NCBI GenBank assembly: GCA_031291415.1
Contig: JARLJB010000389.1
Coordinates: 1 to 64,000, forward strand
Length of the DNA stretch: 64,000 nt
Reading direction: 5' to 3'
Source of the DNA: Telmatospirillum sp.
Lineage (GTDB): Bacteria > Pseudomonadota > Alphaproteobacteria > Rhodospirillales > Magnetospirillaceae
The position numbers were made by a program, and so were the translations under genes. Below the pieces are notes generated by a model that had not been told where the DNA came from, searched no databases, and worked only from the letters and a program-made list of their open reading frames with translations. Position 1 is the first letter of the stretch. Each line of letters begins with the position of its first letter. Positions 52,243-61,419 of this stretch are shown piece after piece.

Positions 52243-54354
52243 CTTTGCCGCGACGGAAAAATGCGACCAGGGCCGGCGGCCCTGCCAGTCGGCGACGGTA
52301 AGCGTCTCAACGCCTTCCGGATGCAACCACAGCGCATGTGTCCCGCGCTGGTGTAGTGCTTGCCGATCAATCGTACCGGCCGCCAAAGGGCAGGCCTCCG
52401 GCGGAGCAACGCTGCCGACAACCCAATCGACGTCCCGGCAATCGATGGCGCGATCGTTTTGCTGTCGCAGGAAAAGCACGACATGGCCACCGGCGCGATA
52501 CCGACAGGACCATCTGTCGCAATGCAACCGGTCATCGGGATTGTCGTACCAGGCGAGGGCATTGCCTCCCTGCCCGGCCTGTTTGGCCCAACTCCCCCGC
52601 AGAGATTTTTCCTTCCACCCCGGCGAAAACGTCATTCGACCATCGTTCGCACGGGCCGCCATGACCTGTCCCGATGCCGACACCAGCATGTCGGGAGGAC
52701 GAACGACAACGCCGAGACCGATCCCGGCGATCACCCCTGCCAAGCCGAAAAGCCGCCATCGTTTTTTCCAAAGGACCAACCACAATCCACCCAGCGAAAA
52801 CAGGATCAGCGCCGAGGTCGGCACCGACGGCAAGTCGATGCTGGCCCCCGGCAACGACGAAACCCAGAGGGCAATCCGGCTGATGCAGAAGATCCCCCAA
52901 CCCATGGACTGCCACCCCCAGCCGTCGAGACCGAACGGCATCAGACAGAACGCCAGCAAGGCTGACGGCATGACCCAGAAACCAACGATTGGAACTGCGA
53001 GACAATTGCCCAGCAATCCGTAAGTGGCGAAGCGGTTGAAATGGAAAACGGTATAAAACGCTGTTGCCGTTCCGGCAATCTGTGTGGTGAGAAGAATTCC
53101 TCCGACATAAAACAGGATCTGACTCCACCAGGACCGATGCCCGTGCCGCCAGCGGCCGAGAATCGGTCCGATCGCCTCATAGCCGGAGATCAGTCCATAG
53201 ACGGCGGCGAAGGACATCTGAAAGCTCGCCCCGACCAAGGCTTCCGGATGCAGAGTGAGCACAAGCAGGGCAGCCCAGGTAATCGAGCGCAGCGAAATCG
53301 CCTCGCGGTCGAAGAGCACGGCCAGAAGAACGATGGCGTTCATTGTGAAAGCCCGCTGGGTCGGCACCGGCGCACCGGAAATAACCAGATAGGCGAAAGT
53401 GACGCAAAGCGCGCCGGCGGCCGTCCATTTCTTTATTGGATAGCGCAGTGCCAGCCAGGGGATTGCCGCCAGACCGCTGCGCAAGGCGACGAAAACCAAC
53501 CCGGCGACCATACTCATGTGCATCCCGGCAATGACCAGAACATGGGCCAAACCGGCATCGCGATAGGCCTGTAGAATTTCCGGCGATACCGAGCCTCGCT
53601 CCGCGGTGATCAAGGCGGCCGCCACGGCACCGCTGCCGGCACCGATTCCAGCATCGGCGACGGCCGCGACGATCCGTTCGGTCAAGGCGTGGCGAACGGC
53701 AGCCAAATGCAGCCGCAGTCGCTCTCTCAGTCCGTCGAAGGCGGCGTCGCCCTGCCGGCGCGGCCGACCGACGGCATAACCAACCGCGCCGATCCCCTGA
53801 AACCAGGCTTGCCGCGAAAAATCATAGGTGCCCGGCGCGGCTGGATCGGGAGGCGGCAACAGCATGGCGCGCAGCGCGATGCCTTGACCGGCCTGCCAAT
53901 CGCCCGAGCCTTGGCCCAGACGAACACGGATACGGGCGGGCAGCACGGTCGGCGCCCCGACCTGCGGCCAGATCACATGGTCAAGAACCAGACGCAGAAC
54001 GCCGTGCTCCAATGGTTCGATCTCGGCGATGCGCCCTTCGATGGCAATCGGCCCAACCGGTTCGGCAAGCACTGGAGCAGCCACCGAGGCGCTTCGATAG
54101 ACCGCTATCGAAAAGCCAAGCAGGCCGAAGAACGCGCCGCAGGCGAGCAAAACCATGACATCGTGACGACGGAAACAGACTCCGGCGACGGTGGCACACC
54201 CCAGCAGCAGCGGCCCAAGCCAAAGCGGTGGCTCGACCGGTAGCCCAAAGTAGGTGGCAATTCCGGCTCCGAAAGCGACCGGCAGCCAGAGGATCCACCG
54301 TGCGCGCTCGGCCAGGAACGCGCTTTGCAGACTGACGATCATGCGCCCACCCAT
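52234..54354 (-). CDS. comEC: ComEC/Rec2-family DNA-uptake channel
   Basis: The protein of about 706 residues has an N-terminal DUF4131 part, a long polytopic Competence domain (about 270-520; GLAHVLVIAGMHMSMVAGLVF, SGAPVPTQRAF) and a C-terminal region. The His and Pro-rich signature GMHMSM is that of the family channel. The C-terminal region lacks the HxHxDH metal motif of the metallo-beta-lactamase domain of classical ComEC, so it is probably nuclease-dead. The start at 54354 is a choice between nearby ATGs (54342 is also possible). It lies beside lexA, a common arrangement in this group. Confidence 0.87.
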   Translation of the reverse strand: MGGRMIVSLQSAFLAERARWILWLPVAFGAGIATYFGLPVEPPLWLGPLLLGCATVAGVCFRRHDVMVLLACGAFFGLLGFSIAVYRSASVAAPVLAEPVGPIAIEGRIAEIEPLEHGVLRLVLDHVIWPQVGAPTVLPARIRVRLGQGSGDWQAGQGIALRAMLLPPPDPAAPGTYDFSRQAWFQGIGAVGYAVGRPRRQGDAAFDGLRERLRLHLAAVRHALTERIVAAVADAGIGAGSGAVAAALITAERGSVSPEILQAYRDAGLAHVLVIAGMHMSMVAGLVFVALRSGLAAIPWLALRYPIKKWTAAGALCVTFAYLVISGAPVPTQRAFTMNAIVLLAVLFDREAISLRSITWAALLVLTLHPEALVGASFQMSFAAVYGLISGYEAIGPILGRWRHGHRSWWSQILFYVGGILLTTQIAGTATAFYTVFHFNRFATYGLLGNCLAVPIVGFWVMPSALLAFCLMPFGLDGWGWQSMGWGIFCISRIALWVSSLPGASIDLPSVPTSALILFSLGGLWLVLWKKRWRLFGLAGVIAGIGLGVVVRPPDMLVSASGQVMAARANDGRMTFSPGWKEKSLRGSWAKQAGQGGNALAWYDNPDDRLHCDRWSCRYRAGGHVVLFLRQQNDRAIDCRDVDWVVGSVAPPEACPLAAGTIDRQALHQRGTHALWLHPEGVETLTVADWQGRRPWSHFSVAAKSD

Positions 54355-54475
54355 GTTTCCATTTTGGAAATCATGGGAAGCATCCTGCCGGAGGATCGGG
54401 CCGTCGGGCAAGAGGCCTTTTTCAAATTGCTCGGGCTTCGAGCGCGATGACTTTACTGAGATAACGACGGAATCA

Positions 54476-55525
54476 TCAGGGCCTGTTCGCCTCGAAACCG
54501 TCGAGAAAGGCCGCAAGATTGGCCGGCAGGGCATCTACGCAATAGCCGCCCTCCTGAACCACGACCGTCGGCAGACCAGACTGGGCGATCATTGCGCCCA
54601 GCCGACCGAACCCCGGTGTGGTGACACCGAAGGTTGCCATCGGATCGCCGATGAAAGTGTCAAATCCCAGCGACAGCACGAGAAGCGAGGGGCCGAAACG
54701 GGCGACGTCGGCCAGACTGGCGCCAACCGCTTCGAGAAACGGCGTTTCCTCGGTTCCCAGCGGCAAAGGTCGATTGATCGTGTAGCCCAGTCCTCGGGCG
54801 CACCCGCGTTCGTGCCGATATCCCGAAAAGAACGGATAGAAGGCGTCAGGATCGGCATGCACGCTGATCATCAGCACATCGTCGCGGTCGTAGAAAATAT
54901 CCTGCGTCCCGTTGCCGTGGTGGAGATCGACATCGAGAATGGCGATCCGCGGCGCCATTCCGCGCGCCGCCAGAACCGGGAGCGCACTCTGCCCGGCGAT
55001 GGCCGCATTGTTGAGATAGCAGAACCCGCCCGCTCCATCGCGGGTCGCATGATGGCCCGGCGGCCGGCACAGAGCGTAGGCGGCATCCGCCTCGCCGTTT
55101 GCCACGACCATGGCGGCATGGACCGCGACATCGGCCGAGGCACGAACCGCCACCCATGTTCCGGCGACGATGGGCGCCGCCGTATCGAAGACATGATAGC
55201 CGACCTGGCCGATGATGCCGGTTGGATAGGACGGCGTCCGGTTGAACGGATGCACATTGGGAATCACGGCGGCACTGGCGGCGGGTTGGGCTATCCACCG
55301 GGCGTGTGCGGTCTCCAGAAAGGCGACATAGTCCGGCGTATGGACGGCGGTCAGGGGTGCCGGACCATAGGCCGGCGCGATGTCCAAACCCACACCACGC
55401 AAGCGCAGTTGTCCCGCCAGCGCTGTCGCCCGTTCCGGAACCTCAGGCACCGGTCGCGGCTCGCCACGCACAAGATAAGTCGGCGGCCGGTGACTGAGGC
55501 TGTCGGGATGGTGGATGAAACGCAT
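54476..55525 (-). CDS. Acetylpolyamine amidohydrolase/histone-deacetylase family enzyme
   Basis: The 349-residue zinc deacetylase has the complete family active site: the two histidines in PPGHHATRDGAGGFCYLNN, the metal ligands in ILDVDLHHGNGTQDIFY, the second Asp in LSLGFDTFIGDP, and the Gly-rich QEGGYCVDALPANL. The start at 55525 follows GGAGAGG. Bacterial members such as AphA remove acetyl groups from acetylpolyamines or small amides. It is the last gene of the peptide/amide operon, 13 bp after the carbamoylase-like gene, so the operon may degrade an N-acylated compound. The substrate is inferred only. Confidence 0.87.
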   Translation of the reverse strand: MRFIHHPDSLSHRPPTYLVRGEPRPVPEVPERATALAGQLRLRGVGLDIAPAYGPAPLTAVHTPDYVAFLETAHARWIAQPAASAAVIPNVHPFNRTPSYPTGIIGQVGYHVFDTAAPIVAGTWVAVRASADVAVHAAMVVANGEADAAYALCRPPGHHATRDGAGGFCYLNNAAIAGQSALPVLAARGMAPRIAILDVDLHHGNGTQDIFYDRDDVLMISVHADPDAFYPFFSGYRHERGCARGLGYTINRPLPLGTEETPFLEAVGASLADVARFGPSLLVLSLGFDTFIGDPMATFGVTTPGFGRLGAMIAQSGLPTVVVQEGGYCVDALPANLAAFLDGFEANRP

Positions 55526-55538
55526 GGAACCTCTCCGA

Positions 55539-56768
55539 TCAGGCATTCGCCGTGGCCAGCGCCACCGCATGAAGAACGGCGGCTCCATGTCCGGCGTCGC
55601 CGGCGGTGATGGCCTCCGATTGGTTATGGCTGATACCGTCGATGCAGGGGATAAAGATCATGGCGGTCGGAATTCGGCGGGCGACATAGACTGCGTCGTG
55701 GCCGGCGCCGGAAACGATCCGCCGGTGACGAAAACCGAAGCTTCCGGCAGCCCGCTCCACGCGATCGACGAGGACTGGTGCGAAATGCGTCGCCGGAAAC
55801 GACCAAAAAGGCGAGATGTCGAGACCACATCCGCCCAGCGTCGCCTGTTCGGCGAGACAGGCGCGAAACTGGCTTTCCATCCGTCCAAGGACAAGGTCGT
55901 CGGGATGGCGAAGATCGACGGTGAACCACACTCGTCCCGGCACGACATTGCGCGAATGGGGAAAGACATCGAGAATACCGACCGTGGCGCAGGCCTCGCC
56001 ACCGATCTCCATCGCAAGCCTGTAGACGGCGTCAACCATGCGCGCGGCGGTGACCAAGGCGTCGCGACGCATGCCCATCGGCGTCGGTCCGGAGTGCGCC
56101 TCCTGGCCGGTGACCGTCACCTCAAACCACCGTTGTCCCTGCGCACCGGTGACGACGCCGATCTCCAGGCCTTCCGCCTCCAACACCGGCCCCTGCTCGA
56201 TATGCGCCTCGAGATAGGCCGTCATCGGATGATCGGTCGTCGAGGCGGAACCGGCGTAGCCGATGCGACGCAGTTCGTCGCCCAGGCGCGCGCCATCCTG
56301 AGACACGGTATCCAGGACCTGTTTTTGCGAAAAGACCCCCGAAAACGCGCCCGACCCCAACATCGGCGGTGAGAAGCGGGCCCCTTCCTCGTTGGTCCAC
56401 ACCGCCAATTCAAGGGGGCGGAGCGTGTCGATTCCCTGATCATTGAGGCTGCGAAGCACCTCAAGACCAGCGAGAACACCGAACACGCCATCGAACCTGC
56501 CGCCGGACGGCTGCGTGTCGAGGTGACTTCCCATGACCACCGGCGGCAGATTGGACTGCCGGCCGCGACGCTTGGCAAAGAGATTGCCGACCTGATCGGC
56601 AATCACCTCGCAACCGGCATCGCGGCACCAGGAGGCAAATCGATCTCGCCCGGCGCGGTCTTCGTCGCTGAGCGCCAAACGACAGCTGCCGCCGCTGTCC
56701 CCGGGGCCGATCGACGCCATCTCCATCAGACTGGCCCACAGCCGACGTTGAGAAATCGGCAAGTCCAT
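55539..56768 (-). CDS. M20 amidase: N-carbamoyl-L-amino-acid hydrolase/allantoate amidohydrolase family
   Basis: The 409-residue dinuclear-metal amidase contains the M20-family metal sites MGSHLDTQPSGGRFDGVFGVLAGLEV and TNEEGARF, the lid segment EAHIEQGPVLEAEGLEIGVV, the dimerisation part TGQEAHSGPTPMGMRRDAL and the final GAGHDAVYVA. This set is specific to the HyuC/AllC/beta-ureidopropionase group. AAGGAG precedes the ATG. It follows the PanE-family gene by 18 bp. It probably hydrolyses a carbamoyl or ureido group of a compound brought in by the operon's ABC transporter. Confidence 0.88.
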   Translation of the reverse strand: MDLPISQRRLWASLMEMASIGPGDSGGSCRLALSDEDRAGRDRFASWCRDAGCEVIADQVGNLFAKRRGRQSNLPPVVMGSHLDTQPSGGRFDGVFGVLAGLEVLRSLNDQGIDTLRPLELAVWTNEEGARFSPPMLGSGAFSGVFSQKQVLDTVSQDGARLGDELRRIGYAGSASTTDHPMTAYLEAHIEQGPVLEAEGLEIGVVTGAQGQRWFEVTVTGQEAHSGPTPMGMRRDALVTAARMVDAVYRLAMEIGGEACATVGILDVFPHSRNVVPGRVWFTVDLRHPDDLVLGRMESQFRACLAEQATLGGCGLDISPFWSFPATHFAPVLVDRVERAAGSFGFRHRRIVSGAGHDAVYVARRIPTAMIFIPCIDGISHNQSEAITAGDAGHGAAVLHAVALATANA

Positions 56769-56786
56769 ATATTGCTCCTTTCGAGC

Positions 56787-57779
56787 TCAGGCGGCGGACT
56801 GTCGCAGGGTGTCGCGGGTCCGTACCCGCATCTCCACCAAAGCCAGAATGCCCTCGATCGTCGGTATTGCGGTCCCGACCCGTTCGGCCAGCTCGATCAC
56901 CGCGCCGATGATCGCGGCCGTCTCCAGGCGCCGGCCGGCTTCAAAATCCTGCAGCATCGATGTCTTGAAATCTCCGATGCCGGCGGCCATCGCAATTCGC
57001 TGGTCGACCGATGTCTCGAAGGCGACGCCCAGACGGTCGGCGACCATCTGGGCCTCCATCATCATGGCGCGGCCGACCGCACGGGTGCCGGGATCGAGGC
57101 AAAGCTCGCCCAGCGTCGCTCCCGTCAAGACGCTGAGAGGATTGAAACCGAGGTTTCCCCACAGCTTGACCCAAATCGCCTCACGGATATTGGCGGTCGA
57201 TCGTGGCTGGAACCCCGCCTTGCCAAACAGGTCGACGATTTTCCCGACCATCGGATTAGGCCGGCCGCCGACATCGCCGAACACGAAGCGCTGATCGCTG
57301 ATGTGGCGGATACGCCCGGGTCCGTCGTTCTCCACCGCAACGAAAGCGGCCGAACCGACCACCTGCTCCGGGTCGATGGTTCGCCAAAGGATGCCCCCGG
57401 GGTCGACGCTTTCCAACGGCCGGTCGGCCAGGGGTCCCGGCTGGCCATAGGGGTACCACCAGGGGATGCCATTGATCATCGGAACAACCGTCGTGTTGCC
57501 GTCCATCAGCAGGGTCAAGGTCCCAAGCGCCCCACGCAGGGCATGCGCCTTCACGCAGACGAACACCACGTCTTGCGGACCAAGAGCATGCGGGTCATCG
57601 GTAACCTGCGGCGTGGCGCGAAACACACGGCGAAGCGGCGTCACCATGGTCACGCCGTTTCGCCTTATCTCATCGAGGGCGGCTCCCCGGGCGATCAAAG
57701 AGACCTCCGCCCCGGTGACGGACAGGCGGGCGGCCAACAGATTGCCGATGGCGCCGGCCCCCAGGATCGACACCTTCAT
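56787..57779 (-). CDS. Ketopantoate reductase (PanE/ApbA) family oxidoreductase
   Basis: The 330-residue NADPH-dependent enzyme opens with SILGAGAIGNLLAARL (Rossmann motif) and has the substrate-site lysine in WVKLWGNLGFNPLSVLTG. The family makes pantoate, but members inside catabolic operons often reduce other 2-oxo acids. The start at 57779 overlaps the stop of the ABC ATPase (ATGA). A tandem 21-bp duplication at this junction creates an additional in-frame ATG at 57800, which would add seven residues. It lies between the transporter and the carbamoylase-like gene. Confidence 0.83.
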   Translation of the reverse strand: MKVSILGAGAIGNLLAARLSVTGAEVSLIARGAALDEIRRNGVTMVTPLRRVFRATPQVTDDPHALGPQDVVFVCVKAHALRGALGTLTLLMDGNTTVVPMINGIPWWYPYGQPGPLADRPLESVDPGGILWRTIDPEQVVGSAAFVAVENDGPGRIRHISDQRFVFGDVGGRPNPMVGKIVDLFGKAGFQPRSTANIREAIWVKLWGNLGFNPLSVLTGATLGELCLDPGTRAVGRAMMMEAQMVADRLGVAFETSVDQRIAMAAGIGDFKTSMLQDFEAGRRLETAAIIGAVIELAERVGTAIPTIEGILALVEMRVRTRDTLRQSAA

Positions 57780-59491
57780 TGGGCAAGCTCCGCGGGGCAT
57801 TGGGCAAGCTCCGCGGGGACATGCCAGCCACGCCCCGGAATGGCGTCGAGAAGAGCGCGGGTATAGGCGTGCCGCGGATCGCCGAACACACGATCGGCCG
57901 GTCCCGTTTCGACGATGACGCCACGGCGCATGACGGCAATCGTGTCGCAGACGCGCGAGGCGATCCGGAGATCGTGCGTAATGAACAGCATGGACAGGTT
58001 GAACCGGCGACGAATGTCGTCAAGCAGTCCCAGCACTTGGGCCTGCACAGAGACGTCGAGCGCTGAGACCGGCTCGTCGGCGATCAGCAGAGACGGTCCC
58101 ATCGCCAACGCCCGGGCGATGGAAATCCGTTGACGCTGGCCGCCCGAGAATTCGTGCGGATAACGTCCGGCGGCATTGCCGTCGAGTCCGACAAGTCCCA
58201 GCAACTCTTCCGCCTTGGCGCGAGCTACAGAGGGACTTTCGCCGAACGCCACCGGTCCCTGGGCAATGATGTCACCGACCGTACGCCGGGGATTGAGAGA
58301 GGCATATGGATCTTGGAACACCATCTGGATTTCCCGCCGGAATGGGCGGAAGTCCCGCGGCGCCAACGTCATGAGGTCGGTTCCGCGAAAGAAGATATGG
58401 CCGTTGTCCGGCTTCATCAGGCCGACGATCGAGCGGCCCAATGTCGATTTTCCAGATCCCGATTCGCCCACCAGACCGACAGTCTCGCCGGCATGAATGG
58501 TCAATGCAATCTCATGGCCGGCAACGACCTCCTTGGCCTTGCGAAACAGACCGCCGCCGACGCGAAAGATCTTGTTGATGCCCTCGGCACGCAACAGCGG
58601 CTCACCCACCCGTGCGAAGGCGGCCCGCTGTCCCATGGTGTGCGGAACGGCGGCGATCAACTGACGGGTATAGGGATGCCGCGGACGATTCAAGACCTCG
58701 GCCGCGGTCCCGATTTCGACCATCTTGCCATTCTGCATCACCGCCACCCGGTGAGCGATTTCCGCGACCACGCCAAAATCATGGGTAATGAACATCACCC
58801 CCATGTGGCGTTCCGCCTGAATGCGGCGGATCAGATCGAGGATCTGCTTTTGCGTCGTCACGTCGAGCGCTGTCGTCGGCTCGTCGGCGATCAGCAGATC
58901 CGGCTCGCAAGCCAAAGCCAAGGCGATCATCACTCTCTGGCGCTGTCCGCCGGACAGACGGAACGGATAGCTGCGCACCAGTTCCGCCGGATTGGGCAGC
59001 CCGACCTGCGCGAACAGCTCCTGCACGCGGGCCCTGCGGCCGGCACGATCGAGAGGCGTGTGCGCGCGAAGGCTTTCCTCGACCTGCTCGCCAACCCGCA
59101 TCAGCGGGTTGAGAGCCGTCATCGGTTCTTGAAAGATCATCGCGATGCGCCCGCCGCGCAGTTCCCGCCGCTTCGCTTCCGGCTGTGTGAGAACGTTGGT
59201 GTCACGGAAAAACAGGCCACCGGCCGCCAGCCGGACGGACGGAGGCAGGAGCCCCATCACCGCATGCGCGGTCATCGATTTTCCTGAGCCGGACTCGCCC
59301 ACGACACAGAGAATCTCGTCCGGGTTCAAAGTGAACGAGAGATTGTCGACGGCAAACGGACGATCCGCGCCATCAGGCAAGGCGATGCTCAGTCCACGCA
59401 CGTCAAGCAGCGGCGGCGGCGGCTCGGCAACGGAAATGGCGGCCATGGGCGGCTCCTCGAAATGGGAAAGGGCAGGTATCGTGGCGGTCAT
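57776..59491 (-). CDS. Dipeptide/oligopeptide-type ABC transporter, fused double ATPase
   Basis: The roughly 571-residue protein joins two OppD/OppF-like ATPase domains (about 30-285 and 300-555). Each has Walker A (GESGSGKS), a signature (LSGGQRQRV and FSGGQRQRI) and Walker B (LLIADEP). The C-terminal oligopeptide-type zone [13 protein letters not shown] follows domain one. Such GsiA/YejF fusions serve peptide, glutathione or nickel-type importers. The start at 59491 follows GGAAAGG. The last residues repeat PAELAQ twice because of a 21-bp tandem duplication, which pushed the stop into the panE start. Confidence 0.92.
   Translation of the reverse strand: MTATIPALSHFEEPPMAAISVAEPPPPLLDVRGLSIALPDGADRPFAVDNLSFTLNPDEILCVVGESGSGKSMTAHAVMGLLPPSVRLAAGGLFFRDTNVLTQPEAKRRELRGGRIAMIFQEPMTALNPLMRVGEQVEESLRAHTPLDRAGRRARVQELFAQVGLPNPAELVRSYPFRLSGGQRQRVMIALALACEPDLLIADEPTTALDVTTQKQILDLIRRIQAERHMGVMFITHDFGVVAEIAHRVAVMQNGKMVEIGTAAEVLNRPRHPYTRQLIAAVPHTMGQRAAFARVGEPLLRAEGINKIFRVGGGLFRKAKEVVAGHEIALTIHAGETVGLVGESGSGKSTLGRSIVGLMKPDNGHIFFRGTDLMTLAPRDFRPFRREIQMVFQDPYASLNPRRTVGDIIAQGPVAFGESPSVARAKAEELLGLVGLDGNAAGRYPHEFSGGQRQRISIARALAMGPSLLIADEPVSALDVSVQAQVLGLLDDIRRRFNLSMLFITHDLRIASRVCDTIAVMRRGVIVETGPADRVFGDPRHAYTRALLDAIPGRGWHVPAELAQCPAELAQ
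57778..57819. repeat. 21-bp tandem duplication at the ATPase/PanE junction
   Basis: Positions 57778-57798 and 57799-57819 are consecutive copies differing only at the last base. The copy adds seven codons in frame to the ATPase 3' end (PAELAQ twice) and a second in-frame ATG for the PanE-family gene (57800 as well as 57779). Confidence 0.85.
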
Positions 59492-59495
59492 GGCG

Positions 59496-60341
59496 TCAGG
59501 CCTTTCCTTGTCGCGAAAGACGAGGATTGAGAGCATCGTTGAGCCCTTCGCCGATCAGATTGAGGGCAAGGACGGTGAGCAGGATGGCCAGACCGGGGAA
59601 AAAACTCATCCACCAGGCCTGCCGGATCACCGTGCGCGCCGAGCCGATCATGTAGCCCCAGCTCATGGCATTGGGATCGCCGAGCCCCAGGAAACTGAGC
59701 GAGCTCTCGAGCAGAACCGCTGTCGCCACCATCAGCGAGGCGGAAACGATCAGCGGCGACAGACTATTGGGCAGGATCTCGCGGAAGATGATTGCCATGT
59801 TCGATTGACCGGTCGTCATCGCGGCCTGGACGAACTCCCGCGAGCGCAGCGACATGAACTCCGCGCGAGCCAGCCGCGCCAGGGGCGGCCAGGAGACGAT
59901 GGCGATCGCCGAAATGATGCTGCGCTGGCTGGGCGTGAAAATGGCGACCAGAACGACCGTCAGAACGAAGTTGGGAATGGTCTGAAACAGCTCGGTAAAG
60001 CGCATCAGAGCATCGTCGACCCATCCACCGAAGAAGCCCGCCAGGGCGCCCAGGGTCACGCCGACGACGACGGCAACCGCTGTCGACGTCATGCCGATCA
60101 GCAAGGACACCCGGGCGCCATAAGCGATGCCGGCGGCGATGTCCCGCCCGAGAGTGTCGGTTCCCAGCAGAGCCCCGTCCGACAATGGCGGCAGAAAGGG
60201 AGCATTGACCATGTCCCATGGGCTGGCGGGAAACAGCACTCCGGCGAACAGACCAAGGACGACCACCAGGATCATGATCACCAACCCGAAACGGGCCGCC
60301 TTGTTGCGGGCATAAGCCTGCCAAAAGGTCTTGCTTCGCAT
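59496..60341 (-). CDS. Peptide-type ABC transporter permease (DppC-like)
   Basis: The 281-residue inner-membrane permease has about six TM segments, the N-terminal OppC region and the EAA-like loop AEFMSLRSREFVQAAMTTGQSNMAIIFREILPN. LLGTDTLGRDIAAGIAYGARVSL is the classic DppC/OppC signature. The start at 60341 follows AGGAG by eight bases; an upstream ATG at 60356 overlaps the dppB stop. It pairs with the DppB-like gene to form the translocation pore. Confidence 0.93.
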   Translation of the reverse strand: MRSKTFWQAYARNKAARFGLVIMILVVVLGLFAGVLFPASPWDMVNAPFLPPLSDGALLGTDTLGRDIAAGIAYGARVSLLIGMTSTAVAVVVGVTLGALAGFFGGWVDDALMRFTELFQTIPNFVLTVVLVAIFTPSQRSIISAIAIVSWPPLARLARAEFMSLRSREFVQAAMTTGQSNMAIIFREILPNSLSPLIVSASLMVATAVLLESSLSFLGLGDPNAMSWGYMIGSARTVIRQAWWMSFFPGLAILLTVLALNLIGEGLNDALNPRLSRQGKA

Positions 60342-60352
60342 GGTGAAACTCC

Positions 60353-61333
60353 TCATGAGGCCAAATCGATGCGGGGATCGATCAGGCTGTAGATCAGATC
60401 CGTCACGATGTTGAAGACGATGACCATCACCGAGCTGATGAAGAAGATTCCGAGCAGCACCTGATAGTCGCGCTGCAGCACCGCTTCGAAAGCCAGACGG
60501 CCGATACCGGGCCAGGCGAAAACTGTCTCTATCAAAATCGAGCCGCCGATCAGTTGCCCGGCCTGTACACCGGCCACGGTGATGACCGGCAAGATGGCGT
60601 TGCGCAAAATGTGGCGGAAGACGACCGTGCTCTCGCGCAAACCCTTGGCACGCGCGGTCTTGACGAAATCCATGTCGCGCACTTCCTGGATGGAAGCGCG
60701 GGTCAGGCGGGCGTATACGGCCATGTAGAATAGGCCCAAGGTCGCGACCGGCAAGACCATGTGCTTGGCGATATCGGCGAGATGGGCGATCCCGGTCAAG
60801 CCGGCGCCGACCGTCTCATAGCCGAACGCCGGCAGCCACCCCAACCGGACCGAAAACAGCAAGATCAGCATCAGGCCGATCCAGTAGATGGGCGTCGCAT
60901 AGGCCAGTAGAGCCAGCACGGTTATGGCGCCGTCCCGCAATGTCCCGGCGTGGACGGCGGCCAAGGTGCCAAGCCCGATACCGAGAACCAGGGCGAGCGC
61001 AAAGGCGCTGGCGGTCAGCACCAAAGTGGCCGGCAGCCGCTGCACAAGAAGCTCCCACACCGGCTTCTGCTGCCGGTAGGAGAAACCGAGATCACCGGTC
61101 GACACATGGCCGATGTAGGTGCCGAGTTGCACGACCAGCGGACGGTCGAGCCCGAACTGCTCACGGAGCTGAGCCACGAACTGCGCATCGCCGGCTCCGG
61201 CCTCACCGGCCATGACCGTGGCGGGATCGCCGGGCGCGGCGTGAACAAGAAGGAAGTTCATCACGACAATGGCGAACAGAATCGCCACGGCCTTGATCAG
61301 GCGTCCCCCGAAAAAACGAGCTAATCCGGCCAT
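60353..61333 (-). CDS. Peptide-type ABC transporter permease (DppB-like)
   Basis: The 326-residue permease has six TM segments; FLLVHAAPGDPA near the N-terminus, QLREQFGLDRPL, and the EAA loop MDFVKTARAKGLRESTVVFRHILRNA are DppB/OppB hallmarks. AAGGAGG lies seven bases before ATG 61333. A strong hairpin (61370-61410) lies between it and the binding-protein gene upstream, which should lower permease expression relative to the binding protein. Confidence 0.94.
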   Translation of the reverse strand: MAGLARFFGGRLIKAVAILFAIVVMNFLLVHAAPGDPATVMAGEAGAGDAQFVAQLREQFGLDRPLVVQLGTYIGHVSTGDLGFSYRQQKPVWELLVQRLPATLVLTASAFALALVLGIGLGTLAAVHAGTLRDGAITVLALLAYATPIYWIGLMLILLFSVRLGWLPAFGYETVGAGLTGIAHLADIAKHMVLPVATLGLFYMAVYARLTRASIQEVRDMDFVKTARAKGLRESTVVFRHILRNAILPVITVAGVQAGQLIGGSILIETVFAWPGIGRLAFEAVLQRDYQVLLGIFFISSVMVIVFNIVTDLIYSLIDPRIDLAS

Positions 61334-61369
61334 TCATGACCTCCTTGCGAGAAGAACGGTTGCGCTCCG

Positions 61370-61410
61370 CGCCCTCTTCTCCCGGCTGGCGGAGCCGGGA
61401 GAAGAGGGCG
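61370..61410 (-). terminator. Intercistronic 17-bp perfect hairpin after the binding-protein gene
   Basis: 61370-61386 pairs exactly with 61394-61410 around a 7-base loop, ten bases after the binding-protein stop and 37 before the permease start. There is no T-run. Such hairpins typically protect the upstream mRNA from 3' decay, giving more binding protein than permease. Confidence 0.7.
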
Positions 61411-61419
61411 ACGCCCGCC

